A stretch of 64,000 nucleotides of DNA from Loxodes magnus (Eukaryota > Ciliophora > Karyorelictea > Loxodida > Loxodidae). The stretch is taken from assembly GCA_946699065.1 (NCBI GenBank), contig CAMPDV010000206.1, positions 372,001-436,000 of the forward strand. Direction: 5' to 3'. The notes beneath the pieces are model-generated. The model had not been told where the DNA came from and made no database searches. It saw only the letters and a program-made list of their open reading frames with translations. Below are positions 27,480 through 39,554 of this stretch, one piece after another. Both the position numbers and the translations under genes were made by a program. The first letter of the stretch is position 1. The number at the start of each line of letters is the position of its first letter.

Positions 27480-29345
27480 TAATTTCCATCTTTAGTTCTT
27501 TTTTCGACAGGCACAGTAACGCTAAAAGGAATTACTCTTGCCTTGACATTTAGATTCTGGATTAATTTAACTTATATAGCAAACTTCATTCATTTTAATT
27601 GGTAAGTAGTTTTAAAATGAAATCTATTTAATTATCTTGCAATCCTTACAATTAAGTAATTTGCATTTATTAAAGGATTTCACTGCATAATCATCACACT
27701 TTGTACCTCTTTAACCACAGTACTCACTGCAGCTTTAGTTCAACTAGGCCCAACCTGCTTCATATTTTCCCCGAAATTTATTCAAAATAGTTTTACTAAT
27801 TTAACGAAATTTTTTACAAATGCAACCTTGAGGTCACACTCCCTTAATATGTGCCAATACTTCGCAAAGACCTTCATATTTATCAATTCTATTAATATTC
27901 TTTATTCAAACATCGAATTTAGTGCCATTTAATTGAGCTACAAGATGAGGTTTTCTTATTTAGTTTATTTAAAAAGTATAAGATTTAATCATTAAAATTA
28001 TCATATCAACCATTACATTTCTTTCAAATTCTATTCTTATTTAATAAAAGTGATCATGTGAGTTATTGGGATTTACAATTTCTTCATGAAATCTACTTTT
28101 TAAAAAACAAACATATCACATAACTATCTAATTGGATCTTATCTTCCTGCGTATCTTTGGTTTATTCATTCTGTAATTTATTGCATAAAAGTTTGAATAT
28201 CTGAATTATTTGCTTGCATTTTTTACTCTTTTGGGCATTAACATAAAAAAGGTGCTATCAAAGCATCAACACAAGTTCTGTTGTTTGGAATTTTTCTACC
28301 TAGAAGACTTATGTAAGCTTCAGATTTAAGTTTTTCTTCTTTCCATTATAATTTTTGATTGCTTAAATCTTCTTCAAAGGGAATTGTAATTAAATGCTGA
28401 ATTGTGGCATAGAGATCTAGCTTGGATACTATTCTCATAGTATTATGTCTTAAAATATCAAAACTATTTGGAATTTAATTTAAAAGCTTTGTATTTCCTG
28501 CCATTATCAAAAGAGGTAGATTTCTTTCATGAAAGCCTTAATCTACCCTAGCTATAGGGCCATATCTTGTTCGATGGTCACCCATTATTATTAGAATTCT
28601 GTTCTTATCTTCACTTAAAAAGTCCTCTAAAATTTTGCTAAATATTCATTTAATAGTTGAATATAAGAAGCTTATCCGTCGTGAGTAGATTGCAAATGTA
28701 CGAATGCGAATTTGTTTTATTACTAATATAAACTTTCAAACTGCAATAGAGTATCAAAAAGTCACTCATGTTGATATTTTCCGCTTAAGCACCCATTTTC
28801 TTCAAGCCCACCAATATTTTATCCACTGCAAAAAAAATTTGAAAGGAAGTGGTTTACTTTCGGCCTGCTTCCGAGAGAATTTATGATTCAATTATCACAA
28901 TAGTCAGACCCTACAACAGAAATTCATCCATACTAATTCAAGCGATTTAGAATAGAAAAATTTCCTGTTTTATCTTTCATTCTTCTTTATAATAAAGAAC
29001 GCTTATATATATTATATACCTGCCCTGAAAAGATTGGATTTATATTTTCGTTAGTTTTAATTCCAAAAGTATTATGAGAAACGAAATAAAATGTTCTATA
29101 AGATTTAAGCTAATTCAAAGATTTAATAGTGAGTTTTGCATTCCTATAGAAATGCATGCGAGACATGCAGTCCATACTAATTATAAGCACACTTAGCTTT
29201 CTTGGGCTTTCTTTAATTTTAATTTTTATAATTTCTTTTAATTTCCAAAATGCTGTTTGTCTTAAGCGTTGCATCTTGCAAACATGTAATCATTTTCATT
29301 AAGAATAAGATTGAATTTAGTATTATTTTTCTCTAAATTAAGCAT
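27480..29345 (-). pseudogene. DUF229 family protein (alkaline-phosphatase/sulfatase superfamily), decayed
   Basis: The minus strand carries the family signature in order. LIISMDCMSRMHFYR lies near 29,180 (family VLIIGxDSxSR; metal-site Asp kept), NTFGIKTNENINPIFSGQ near 29,050, LQSTHDG near 28,690, and MGDHRTRYGPIARVDQGFHE from 28,585 (family MGDHGxRxGxxRxTxQG). RNLPLLIM, MRIVSKLDLYATIQHL and IPNNRTCVDALIAPFLCQC follow. A Cys-rich tail (YCGQRGTKC, CKLLNCKDC, RYCACRKK) spans about 27,500-27,790. Conserved metal ligands (D, HD, DH) survive. In-frame TGAs lie at 28,924, 28,888, 28,762 and 28,166, with frameshifts near 29,190, at an A run near 28,636 and near 28,040. Members are predicted hydrolases of the secretory or surface pathway, substrate unknown. 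A non-transposon gene inside the inverted-repeat spacer. Confidence 0.8.
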
Positions 29346-30310
29346 CTTTTCTTAGTAATAAACTTGGAGTGTTTAATTATTTGAACAAGTATTATTTTCC
29401 AAAATTTATTATTGCTAAATTTACGGAGCTTTGGGACAAAGTTCTTTTTCTCGTTTTATGTTTAATTACTAAATTATCTAGTCAGGAATGCCAAAAGAAG
29501 TAGGAATGCATGAAACATTCTCTCCAGATTTATAAATTTCATTATAAAGCTTATCATGCAAATGCAGATTATCTGGATACGAAGCAAGGTACTAGTCATT
29601 TGAAATCAAAGTGGTTTCTTTATAACTGTAATTATTCCTATTTATCTCTTATTCCCTTACTTTTTTTTTCTTTAGAAGCTACTTTTAATAATTTTATGCT
29701 TTAGCCCGTTTAATGAGCGATCGCTGATAAAAAGAGCTTGATCAAATGATTAACGAAAAAGATACAATCAAGAGCATAGCGAAAAGTATTTTAGGCATAT
29801 ATAGAGATATTATTTTATTTTATAAGATTAATTAAACTTATATATTAAAATTGTTAAGAGATGGCTTTTAAACAAACCTTAAAGTTCAATTATTCTTCAT
29901 CTCAATTTTCTTTTACTACAAATTATCATTCAATTATAATGAAAATTAGTTAAACTCTACTTTCTCTCAAATTATCCAAAATTTAATTATTTTTCTTTTA
30001 TTTCTAAATGTATCTGTTTAAAGTGGTATCCTAGATGTTTTAAATCTGGCTTTAGGGAGTAATAATTTAGATATATTAATAAAAGACTAAAACTTAATTT
30101 TTAGCTATTTTTTAAGGAAATTAAACTAAAAGCAAGTGCTTGCTTAGTTCACTATTTTATATATTTGCTATTTGAAGTTTTCTACTTGAATATTGTAAAA
30201 TGATTATTGCAATTTTGTTGGTTTAGTTTATCATTTTTTAAGGAAAACTTTAAAAACATTTTTTATTTTTCTAAACTTGATAAATATAATCATTGCTGGT
30301 ACCTTTCTCA
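29346..30310. other. Spacer, no gene recognised
   Basis: Upstream of the DUF229 remnant on its own strand, so its 5' exons or promoter might lie here. None identified. Confidence 0.35.
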
Positions 30311-30319
30311 ATAATCAAA

Positions 30320-31000
30320 ATAGATATAGGAAATGTTCGTATATCCTTTCTAGATTATAAATCAGCTAAATCTCATGCTATATATTAAGTTAATACCTAA
30401 TGAGGACTTTGATATTATAAAGAAATACTTTTCTAAAATATAAATTTTTAAATTTATAGAAAGCTTATCTCAAAGATATAAATAACGTCTAATGAAATAT
30501 TTTAAACATGGGTCTTTTCACTATTTTTTAATTAGTTCCTTTAATTTAAAATCTACCTTCAAAATTTTCTCTAATAGCTCTAATTTTTTCAAGCTAATTA
30601 AATTAAAATTTGTGGTAATTAAATTTTCATTTAAAGCTTTTGTCAAAACTGATATATTAAAGTTTATTAATATCTATTTCTCTCTTAAACCTGTTGAAAA
30701 ATGTATGATTGTTGTTCTATTAAGGAAGAGGTTTATTTATAAATTTGATAAAACTTAAATAAAATTAATACGAAAAGAGTTTAAACAATCTCAGGTTGAA
30801 TCTTCTTTATAAGCTAACTTAATTTCTCAAAATTTGCTATTTTTATCTTATAAGCCTTTTCTTATTCTTCACTCATTCTGCCTTTTATAATCATTAAGAA
30901 ATTTATCTTAGCCAAATCTTTATCGAATCACATCCAAATTTTTGAGCAAGTTATAAATGGAAATAAAATCTATATTGTATGAAATTAATAATAATTAATA
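30320..31000 (-). pseudogene. Unrecognised minus-strand coding remnant
   Basis: Reads as basic, helical-looking protein: DVIRQRFGQDKFLNDYKRQ near 30,920, then NHTFFNRFKREIDINKLQ near 30,680, KIRAIRENFEGRFQIKGTN near 30,560 and IVKRPMFKIFHQTLFISLRQ near 30,510. About 150 codons of one frame contain one TGA; others occur upstream. No family recognised. The plus-strand frame here (30,492-30,758) is its T-rich shadow. Confidence 0.35.
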
Positions 31001-32149
31001 AAGCAAAGAGATTATATACTTTTGCTTACAAAGGGTAATCCTTCAAAAACTTAGGTAGTTTAAATACAAATAATAGCTAAATAAAATAATTAAATTTGCT
31101 ATTCTATTTTAAAACATTCTTAACAATAATTATTCGTGCTATTTACAACACATCAGTTATAGTCATTAAAGATAGAATTATAGTGAAACAGAGATAAAAA
31201 AGTTTAATATAAAAGCAAAAAAGAATATTAATTAAGATAGCTTAGATTTATCTAAAAGTTAATAAAAACTCTACAAGAAATGAAATAAAATATTATCTTA
31301 GATTCCAATAAAAGTATAAGCGTTTATAGATATATTTTAATATTAGAAGCAGCATATAAAATATTATAATTTGCTAGCTTTGAAAACATTTTTAAATACG
31401 TTTTTTTCAATTATTTTATGAGTAATTGCTACAAATGTTTATTAGCATGTATAAAACTTAATATGATAAATTTAAATTATAAGCAATATTTAGCTTAATA
31501 AGAAATATTATTAAAATAGAGAGGAAATGAAGGATTTTTAGTTAAATAAGGTTTTTAAAATAAAGAAATATAATGAAATTTATTAAGGTTTAAATTGAAA
31601 CTTACAATTAGTTTAAATTAAAAATACCAAAGATTTTATATATTTTTCATTATAAAATAAGTTTGATTTAAGAGAAAATGACGAAAATTTAAAATTTTTA
31701 AGTAAGAGTAATAATGAAAATAATAAATATTCTAAAGTTATCCAATAGATAATTTTTTCTCTCATATTGGTACACGAAAAAAAGGTTTAAGATGAAAAAT
31801 AAATAATTTCTTCATTAAATCACTTTTGAACTTGAAAAATGATTTAGAAAACATTCAGAAAAATAAAAATTAATATATTAGTGTGGAATAAAATTATCTC
31901 TATCTATTAATAATTAAAAAGCTAAATTTACTCAGGAATAAAATTGGAAATAGATCTTACAGTTACTTAATATCTAAGCAAAAATAATATAATCAAAATA
32001 TTTTTAAATAGAAATTCAAGAACTTACACTTAAGTTTTCAAGTACTATCTCAAATTTTTTTCTAGATATATAATAATGATATTAGCCTTTTTAATTTAAG
32101 AAATATAAAAAATACTTTTTTATTATTAACTTTAAATCTAATTAAAATT
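31001..32149. other. Spacer, no gene recognised
   Basis: A+T-rich; nothing supported. Confidence 0.35.
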
Positions 32150-33420
32150 AAGAATTTTAAAGCTCCTAGAAATCCTCTATCTACTTTGCTTGATGAATTT
32201 CCTATTGCGGCTTTTAAGTAAATTCCGTCTATTATTCCTATCAGCTCTTGATTATAATTTCATCTTCTAAAAAATGCAGGTTTATGTAGAAAACTGACAT
32301 CTTTTCTATAAATTACTTTTTAGTCAAATTTGTATTTGAATGTAATAGTATAAAGTTTTAATTTAATTTCAAATCAATAATAGAATTCTAATAATCAAAA
32401 TTGTAAAATTTACTATTGGAAAAAATATGACATTTTTCTAATATATAGGAAAATAAAATTGCTGAATAATTTTAAAATCTATTTAACTAAAATAAGTATG
32501 ATTTAAAGATAAATTAAAATTAATATCTTAATAATAATAATAGCATTAAAGGCTATTTTAATTTAAAATTTATAGTTAAATATAATAAAATGATAATAAT
32601 TATAAAGCTTAATCATATAATATTTCAGAAATTTATTATAAGATACATATAAAAATCTTATTATTAAAATTGAAAATTTAATTATCTTTAACTATCTTTT
32701 TTAAATTTTAATTAAAATTTAAAATTAAAATTGGCCGCTGTTAATTACTTTGTAAGAATGAGATTTTAAATTTTGGTGTCTTAAATATGATCTATACTTT
32801 TTTAGAATATCATTCCTATAGTAAATATTAAATTAAAACATATATTAATATTTTATTTTTTTATTAAACATAGTGCTATTTTTTAATTTTTAGCTTTAAA
32901 TAAATATAATTTATTTATATTTAACTTTCTAAATGTAATGGTATTGCTACCCTTAAAATTCGTAGTTAATAATAATTGATTTATTTTTTTCCTATAACAA
33001 TAAGCTACAACTATGTATGATAAGTTAGTGAAGTACTTAATTTTTACTATTTTCATAATTTTTTTATCTATTAACATTTAAAAATTTTTAAGAACTTTTA
33101 TATAAATATATCTTGTAATTTATTTAATGATAATTGAGCTGCTTAAATTTTTTGGAAATCTTCGAAAAGATTAAAAAATTTTAGTAAAGAAAGTAATTTT
33201 ATTTATATAATCAAATAAAATATATTAAATTAATATATCTTATAAAAATAGGAACTAATGTTGTAAACAGATCCTTACTTGTAATTTACTTTTTCTCATC
33301 TTTTAATTATTATGATATCGTAAATTTATAATTAATAAGTACTAGTAAATATACTGTTTTATTAAGGTAAATTATAAATAATATTATATTTTATAGGTTA
33401 TTATTATTATTTGAATTATT

Positions 33421-34600
33421 CTGTAAATAACTTTGCAGTGGGCATCCTTTTTAGCCTTTAAGTGGTTACTTTATAAAATTAATGTTGAATCTTACTTTTA
33501 ATATATTTCATAAAAGTATTAATGCTACTATTATATTCCCAACCATTAATATCTATTTCGTAATATTCAGATAGTCTTGCTACTTAATCTCTATATTAAT
33601 ACCCATTCTTATCAATTTTTCTTAAAAAGGGATCCTGTTGCTGACTAGGGAAGATTAATACTTTCTCATTGTATTTTGTAAAAAAATTTAAAAAACCTCA
33701 GATTCATTAAATACTTAAATGGTATTCAGTTAAGGTCTGTATAGCAAGACTCATTAAAAGTATTTCCAGGTGCTTAAAAGACTTTTCTTGCTATCCGTCT
33801 CATATTTTTATCAATTTATTTAATATTAAAGTAATTCCATTTTAATTGATAACTAAGATGATCAAACTGAAGTATAAGATGAAGATGAAAGCGGGAGATG
33901 ATAAACTTATTAATAATTCTAAAGCATCTTTAATTGAAGGAAGTAATTCTAACAATTAAAGATGTCACCAGACTATTTTAGTTTAAGTTTAAGTTTAAGT
34001 AATTCCCTTTTAGATAGCCCAAGGTACTAATTCACCACCATATTCTGCTTTAGGGAGTGTGAACATTCGGCACCAAGTCTTAAAATGTCAGGTTGTTACA
34101 TTTTTATACCTAGATTTTGTAAATACTGCCCTTTTCATAGCAGACAGATAATTGATGCCTATTTGCAGTGATTAATTAAGTCTTTTTTAGTGAAGAATAA
34201 CTCCTTAATATAAAATTTGTTATTTTTATGTAATATCATGATTTCCAATCTTCAAGTTTAAGTTTTAAATCTTTTCTTTTATGCTTTTTTAGAAACTGAA
34301 TTGCTTTATACTTGGAGACATTTATTTTAAGGTAAGTTCAATTAAAAACTCTGTTTGTTCCATCTATTAATGATTTAATGTTCTTTTTAGATTTTGAAAG
34401 GAGTATTAAATCATCTGCCCATCCTCTGCAAGTGAAAATGTTATTGAAGTTATTACATTTGATTCCAATACTATTTCCTTTACTTTCTATATGTCTGATA
34501 ACAATATCATAATATAGCAACGCTAATACTGCTCCATGTAAACTTTTTTACATTACTCCATTGTTGTATTTTAGCTTTTTAGAATCATTTTTTAATTTTG
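33421..34600 (-). pseudogene. LINE RT fragment (motifs B and C, thumb), interrupted
   Basis: Minus-strand RT: motif B KSLHGAVLALLYYDIVIRHI from about 34,555, motif C GWADDLILLSKSKK near 34,435, then ISQ..KYKAIQFL and, near 34,055, LPKAEYGGELVPW. A 158-bp insertion then splits the frame. It resumes with NTFNESCYTDLN near 33,755, as NESCYIDLN in LINE E, and runs out near 33,421. There is no zinc finger or 3' hairpin, so the 3' end is lost. Several TGAs. Confidence 0.75.
33829..34006 (+). mobile_element. 158-bp LINE 3'-end insertion with 10-bp target duplication
   Basis: AAGTAATTCC occurs at 33,829-33,838 and again at 33,997-34,006, flanking 158 bp that holds the plus-strand LINE 3' hairpin (perfect 12-bp stem CATCTTTAATTG/CAATTAAAGATG) and a (TTTAAG)n-like tail. 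Removing it plus one duplicate rejoins the minus-strand RT. A severely 5'-truncated LINE insertion nested in an older LINE. Confidence 0.85.
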
Positions 34601-34691
34601 TAGCTTTTGTTATTTATTTAGAACTATCTTAATAATCCTAATCCATATATATAAATAATATTTGAAATATAATCTATAATGGAATGTACCG

Positions 34692-35513
34692 ATGTAATTT
34701 TCCTTTTTATGTTTAATATTTCAATACTTGTTAAGATAGTAGCTATAATCTATAAGATTCTTTGAAATTGCCTACTTTTTATTATATTCAAAAGATATCT
34801 CCTTAAAACAACAGAACTCTCTTAGCAAATACCTTAAAATATAAGAATAATAATTGATTAAGATTGAACAAAAACCATAATAATAAGAATAGCATTAATC
34901 TTAAGAATCTTTTGCACAATCAAAGCATCAAAGACCAACAAGTCTTTAATAAAAGTTGAAATAATAAAAATAAAAACTTGAAAATTTTGAATAAATACAA
35001 GATAATATAGACAAAGAGTTTGACCTTTAGTTTCCATCAATAGAGGAGGCCTTAAATAAGATTTAAACTCAAATAGTACAAAAATTAAACAAGGTTAATA
35101 ATTCAAACATATTTCCCTCATAAATGAATTGTATTTTTCAACAATATTATATTAAAAAAGATCTGTAAGAAAAATAGAGATAATAATAGGAAATTATTTA
35201 AAGAACTTATGGATAAAAAAATTTAAACCAATGGAAATACAGCAAAACAGTACGTAATAAAACGTATGAAAAAAATTTTGTTATATTTTTTAAAAGCAAT
35301 ATAATTACAAAAGAGACTAAAAAATTCAGAATTTATTACAAACATAAATAAGCCATTTTGAATGAAGATTTTTTTAATCTGACCAACAAAAACTTAATTA
35401 ATTTCTAGAAAGAAATTCTACAATTCGAGATGCAACTAACCATAAAATAGTTTTTCAAGAGATTACATTAAATTTAATAAACTAAGGTTTAAAGGGTGAT
35501 GATGAATTATTGA
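34692..35513 (+). CDS. ORF X: intact 273-codon Gln-rich coiled-coil ORF
   Basis: ATG 34,692 to TGA 35,511-35,513, no internal TGA. Middle region: IEQKPQQQEQHQSQESFAQS, QKLKQQKQKLENFEQIQDN, then FPSIEEALNKIQTQIVQKLN, suggesting coiled coil. The C-terminal part NQWKYSKTVRNKTYEKN and EILQFEMQLT is conserved in the minus-strand partner at 47 kb despite DNA divergence, supporting this as the coding strand. The partner suggests one T was lost near 35,450 and the ORF once continued (FFQEITLNLINQGLK). It lies tail-out next to the right arm and convergent with the RT fragment. Function unknown; it could be an ORF1-type protein of another transposon. Confidence 0.5.
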
Positions 35514-35999
35514 AGTAACAAGCAACCCTTAAGTTTAGGAGAAATATATATAAGATTTGGTGGCTCTCAAGGCTTTCTTCTAAAACTATAACTAAATTTT
35601 ATCTTTACTTTTACCTTTTATAATATCTTTTAAATATTGATCTATAGTAATTTTAAAATGATTAATAATAATCTGTCAAGATTTATGTTAAATATTTAAT
35701 TCAATTAACTATATCATGTATTATCTATCTCTAATCTGATAATTTTACATTTTCTTAGTTTTGAAAAAAATGAGATTTTGCACAAAATGCTAAACGATAA
35801 AAAAGTTATAATTAATAAAAAATTATTAATATCTTTCTAATTTTATATATAATTATCTTAATTTTAAGCATGAAGCTATATTATTTATAAGCATATTTTT
35901 ATATCTATTTATAACTTTTATTATACATTTTTTATAGGGATTATATTGGTACTACTTTATATAATTAGTTATATTAAAACTAATTTTAGTGTACCTCTT

Positions 36000-38880
36000 A
36001 CATATTTAATATTCGAGAGATGATCATTTCAAGTTTATGAAGCATGATTCGTTAAATGTTTAGTTTGGAATATAGAGTGCACTACTTGCTATTTTTCTTT
36101 AATTAGTTTGTATATTTTTCTTTATTTTTCCAATACTTAATGAAATTACTCATGGAATAACTTCTGATCCATATTTAACTTTAGGAAGTAAAAAAACTTG
36201 TCAATTCTTTTAAAGTTTTAAGGAGTTATCTTCTGATATTTGGACAACTCTAATATGGATCCATTAGCACATTTCTTATATTTTTAAATATTTCTTAGCA
36301 TTTAATTTAAAATATTCGTTTTTATGAAAAGTATATCCAAAATAAATTTCCTTCTTAGATCTTTTTGTTTCTTAATTATTCAGACTTAAGTTGGCATTAA
36401 TGTCTTTTTGCTTTTAATTTTTAGTTCTAAAACATATATTTTCGTATTTGTTGACACTAATGCTCAATTTTACTAATCTAAACACTTTGCATGTTGCTTT
36501 ATTCAATAAATTAATATGCTCTTTATTATAAATCAGTAACAAATCATCTGACCAAGCTTTAGTAGCAAAAAAGCATCCAAGAATTTAAAGTAAAATAGTT
36601 TTTAATAAGTTTCCAAAAATCTGACAACAATAACATAGAAGATAAAAGCTAGAACTGGAAAATATGAACTTCCTTACAATACTTCGTTACTACATTATAA
36701 ATTTCCCAAAAGTGTATCATATAAAATAAACTTAATATCTAGATTATGATAAAAGGATTCAGAGCAATTTATTAAAGCGAGAGGTAATTTTATTCTGCAT
36801 AGATGATTAAACAATGGTCTTCTATTAATAATGCCAACGTCTTTTCTACATCATAAGGATTGTAAGTAGGTAGAATAAATAGGATTAGTTAATATAACTT
36901 AACTAAATTAATATACTTTGTCGCCTTAATTTCCCCACATTCTATGGAAATTAATAATTGGCTATAAAGTTCTAACATAAGACATTGCTTGTTTACTCTT
37001 TAACATCATTATTAAGAGAGTGTATAATTTTACGTTAGTAAGAATAGCCATAGAGCCTATAAATCAGTGTTTTGTCATATATTTTTATAATTACATTCAT
37101 GAACAAATTTTTATTCCATTCTTCTGATCACTCTTAGATCTTTTTTGTAAATTGGAAGAATACTTACTTATTTGAGCTAATCTGGGATGTTTTGCTGTCT
37201 CAACATATTATTAATGAACCTTTATAATACAAGATGAAATTTTATATTAGTATATTTGATAAGCTCTGCTTTTATGCCATATGCTCCAGATTATTTATTG
37301 TTTAGCCTCTTTATTATTCCCAACACTTATTTAAAACTAATAAAATCTATTCCTTATAAATAAGAAGTTTATTACTCTTTTAAAATGTACAATTTCTAAA
37401 ATATTATCAATCTTTTAATTACTGTTTTTTATTTCACTCCTCAATAAATTTATGCTTGTTGAAACATTATTGTCCCAAATATTAACAAATTAAGTAAATT
37501 CAACTTAATCTATATACATATAGTTTCTTTTTCTCAGATCTAGAACTTTCCTTACTTATTTAAACACTTTAAAGGGAATTTATTCATAATTTCTCTGCTG
37601 TTAACCTTTTTTACTATCAGTAATTACGTTAATACCTATATACTTTTTATTTTATCTTATGCTAGTTATATTATTTCTTAATTTACTCTTCTCTTCTTAT
37701 TAAAGGTATTTTATCAAGTTGCTTATCCTTAATTCTTAGCATTAACATTATCATTTATTTTTTAAGGAAGAACATTAAAATTAGTATTTTAACTTACTTA
37801 TCCTAGAACATGATCAGTATTATTATAGAGAATTTGAAGAATATAATTGTATTATGCTTCTAAGTTATCTTATTCAAAGGCTTGAAAATTAACTAAGCAT
37901 CCCCATTAAATTTAGCCTTATGTTCTTCCATAATTATAATATTTTAAAATTTCTAGATCTTAAAATTAACTTTAGGGACAAATATTGGTGAGTTTCTATT
38001 TATGCTTTAAGATGTTAATATGATAATTGATTATAGCATAATAATTTCAATAAGTTCTATAATTAGCACAGCTTCTAAAATTATCAAAATTTGGATTATT
38101 TATTATCTATAAATCTTACCCTTCAAAAAATATTGTAATCTTATAACCTTATCTTATTAATTATGTACATTATTGCTAGCATAACTATATAAGATAGCAT
38201 TAAAATCTGCTATTAGTATGAGTCCTTTATCTTCTACTATTCTAAATATATGTTCTAAATTTTAATATGATTAGTCTTTGAAAAATATATATTTTTCATC
38301 TGTTCGTAATCAGCTGTTGCGAAATATTTGTTATTAACTTTAATAAGAAGAAATCAATCATCTTGTTCTCCAAAAATTAAGTTCAATTTAACCAAAGCTC
38401 AGCTCATTTCTAAAAGGATGCATATTCCACCAGTTCTTGTTCTTTAATTGCAATTTTTATAATAATTTCTATATCCACGAATTTTTATTGAAATAAAGCT
38501 TTATTTTTTTCATGTTTCATTAATAGAAAAGAATCAATTTTATGTTATAGAGTAAACTTCTAAACATTTAATTATTTAGTGGACATTGAATTCATATTTC
38601 AGCGAACTAATTGCAAAATATTTGTATTCATTTCTTCCCTAAGTCCTAGGCCATAAGTACAAAGAACTTTCTAACCATTTTAAGTTTAAGTATGAAATAA
38701 GTTTAGAATGATTGTATTGTATTTCTGTAGCATATTATAATGAATAAAGTTAAATAATCTTACTCTTATAATAATTATATATCTATTTTAATTGGACCTA
38801 AATTTCAATCACATGTCACACTATTTAATCTAAAAGACAAATAATAAATCTATTATCTGCAGTTGGGAGAAGATTCTACT
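36000..38880 (-). pseudogene. APE endonuclease + reverse transcriptase, right arm
   Basis: Mirror of 19,000-21,900: WSDDLLLIY near 36,550, QGSSYFPVLAF near 36,670, and an unduplicated fingers-palm join IPDQLKQVSILPIYKKD near 37,165, which reads through intact. The endonuclease motifs lie near 38,100-38,440. Other TGAs and the motif A frameshift remain, so it is not functional. Confidence 0.75.
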
Positions 38881-39554
38881 TTTACCGTTGTTTTGATCAA
38901 AAATATCGAACAAAGTAATTGTTTTTAAAACTTTATTTTTTAATAATTCTTCAATATCAATATTTTACATTAAAAATTATGCTATGATGAATTCAAAAAT
39001 CTTTACTTAAATTATGTATCTTTTTAATTTCCCTTATCTCTTTGTGTTAGCATAATCTAATTTGTAAAAAGAGGTTGAGCTTAGTTACTCTTGGTTATAA
39101 AATCTGATGTATATCTGTTGTAATTTTTTTTATTAATCATATAATTCACTTAATTAAATAGTCTAACTAGCTTAATTTTATATTTTATTTTTTTAATTGA
39201 CTGAGCCATATCTTTTTACTTCTTTTTATAAAGTTCATATACTCATGTCCAAATATCAAGTTTATGTTCAAATTCTTGCTCATAATCTTGCTTCAATTAA
39301 GAATATTTAATATTAAAACCATTATAAGATTCTTACTTTTTGAATTAATTTTATCTTAAATTTTATAATTCTTAAAAGGAAAGATCGAGTTTCCGTTTAG
39401 TAATTTCAGTTATAATTCCACAATCATTCTTATAAAATCTTGTTTTAGTTTAAATTAGCTAGTTAAATACTTCATTAATTGCAAATTAGGTACTGACTTT
39501 TATCATTTCTACATTTGATTAATTTTCTTTTTCTTTTTAATTTTAATAAATCAT
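38815..39554 (-). pseudogene. Right-arm copy of 247-codon ORF, with nonsense
   Basis: Starts at ATG 39,554 like its left-arm twin. It has TGA at 39,243-39,245 where the twin has CGA (Arg), a C-to-T change in CACGAG. Otherwise the same Lys/Gln-rich protein. Confidence 0.55.

Larger units (their letters stand above)
32150..35590 (+). repeat. Segment S, inverted partner of 46,985-52,345
   Basis: In reverse complement this matches the DNA beyond the right arm in blocks. 35,590-34,480 matches 46,985-48,120. 33,420-32,480 matches about 49,160-50,500. 32,460-32,160 matches about 52,060-52,340. It lacks the SINE-like and LINE E insertions found in the partner and so records the empty sites. It carries an RT fragment with a nested insert and ORF X. 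Confidence 0.75.
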
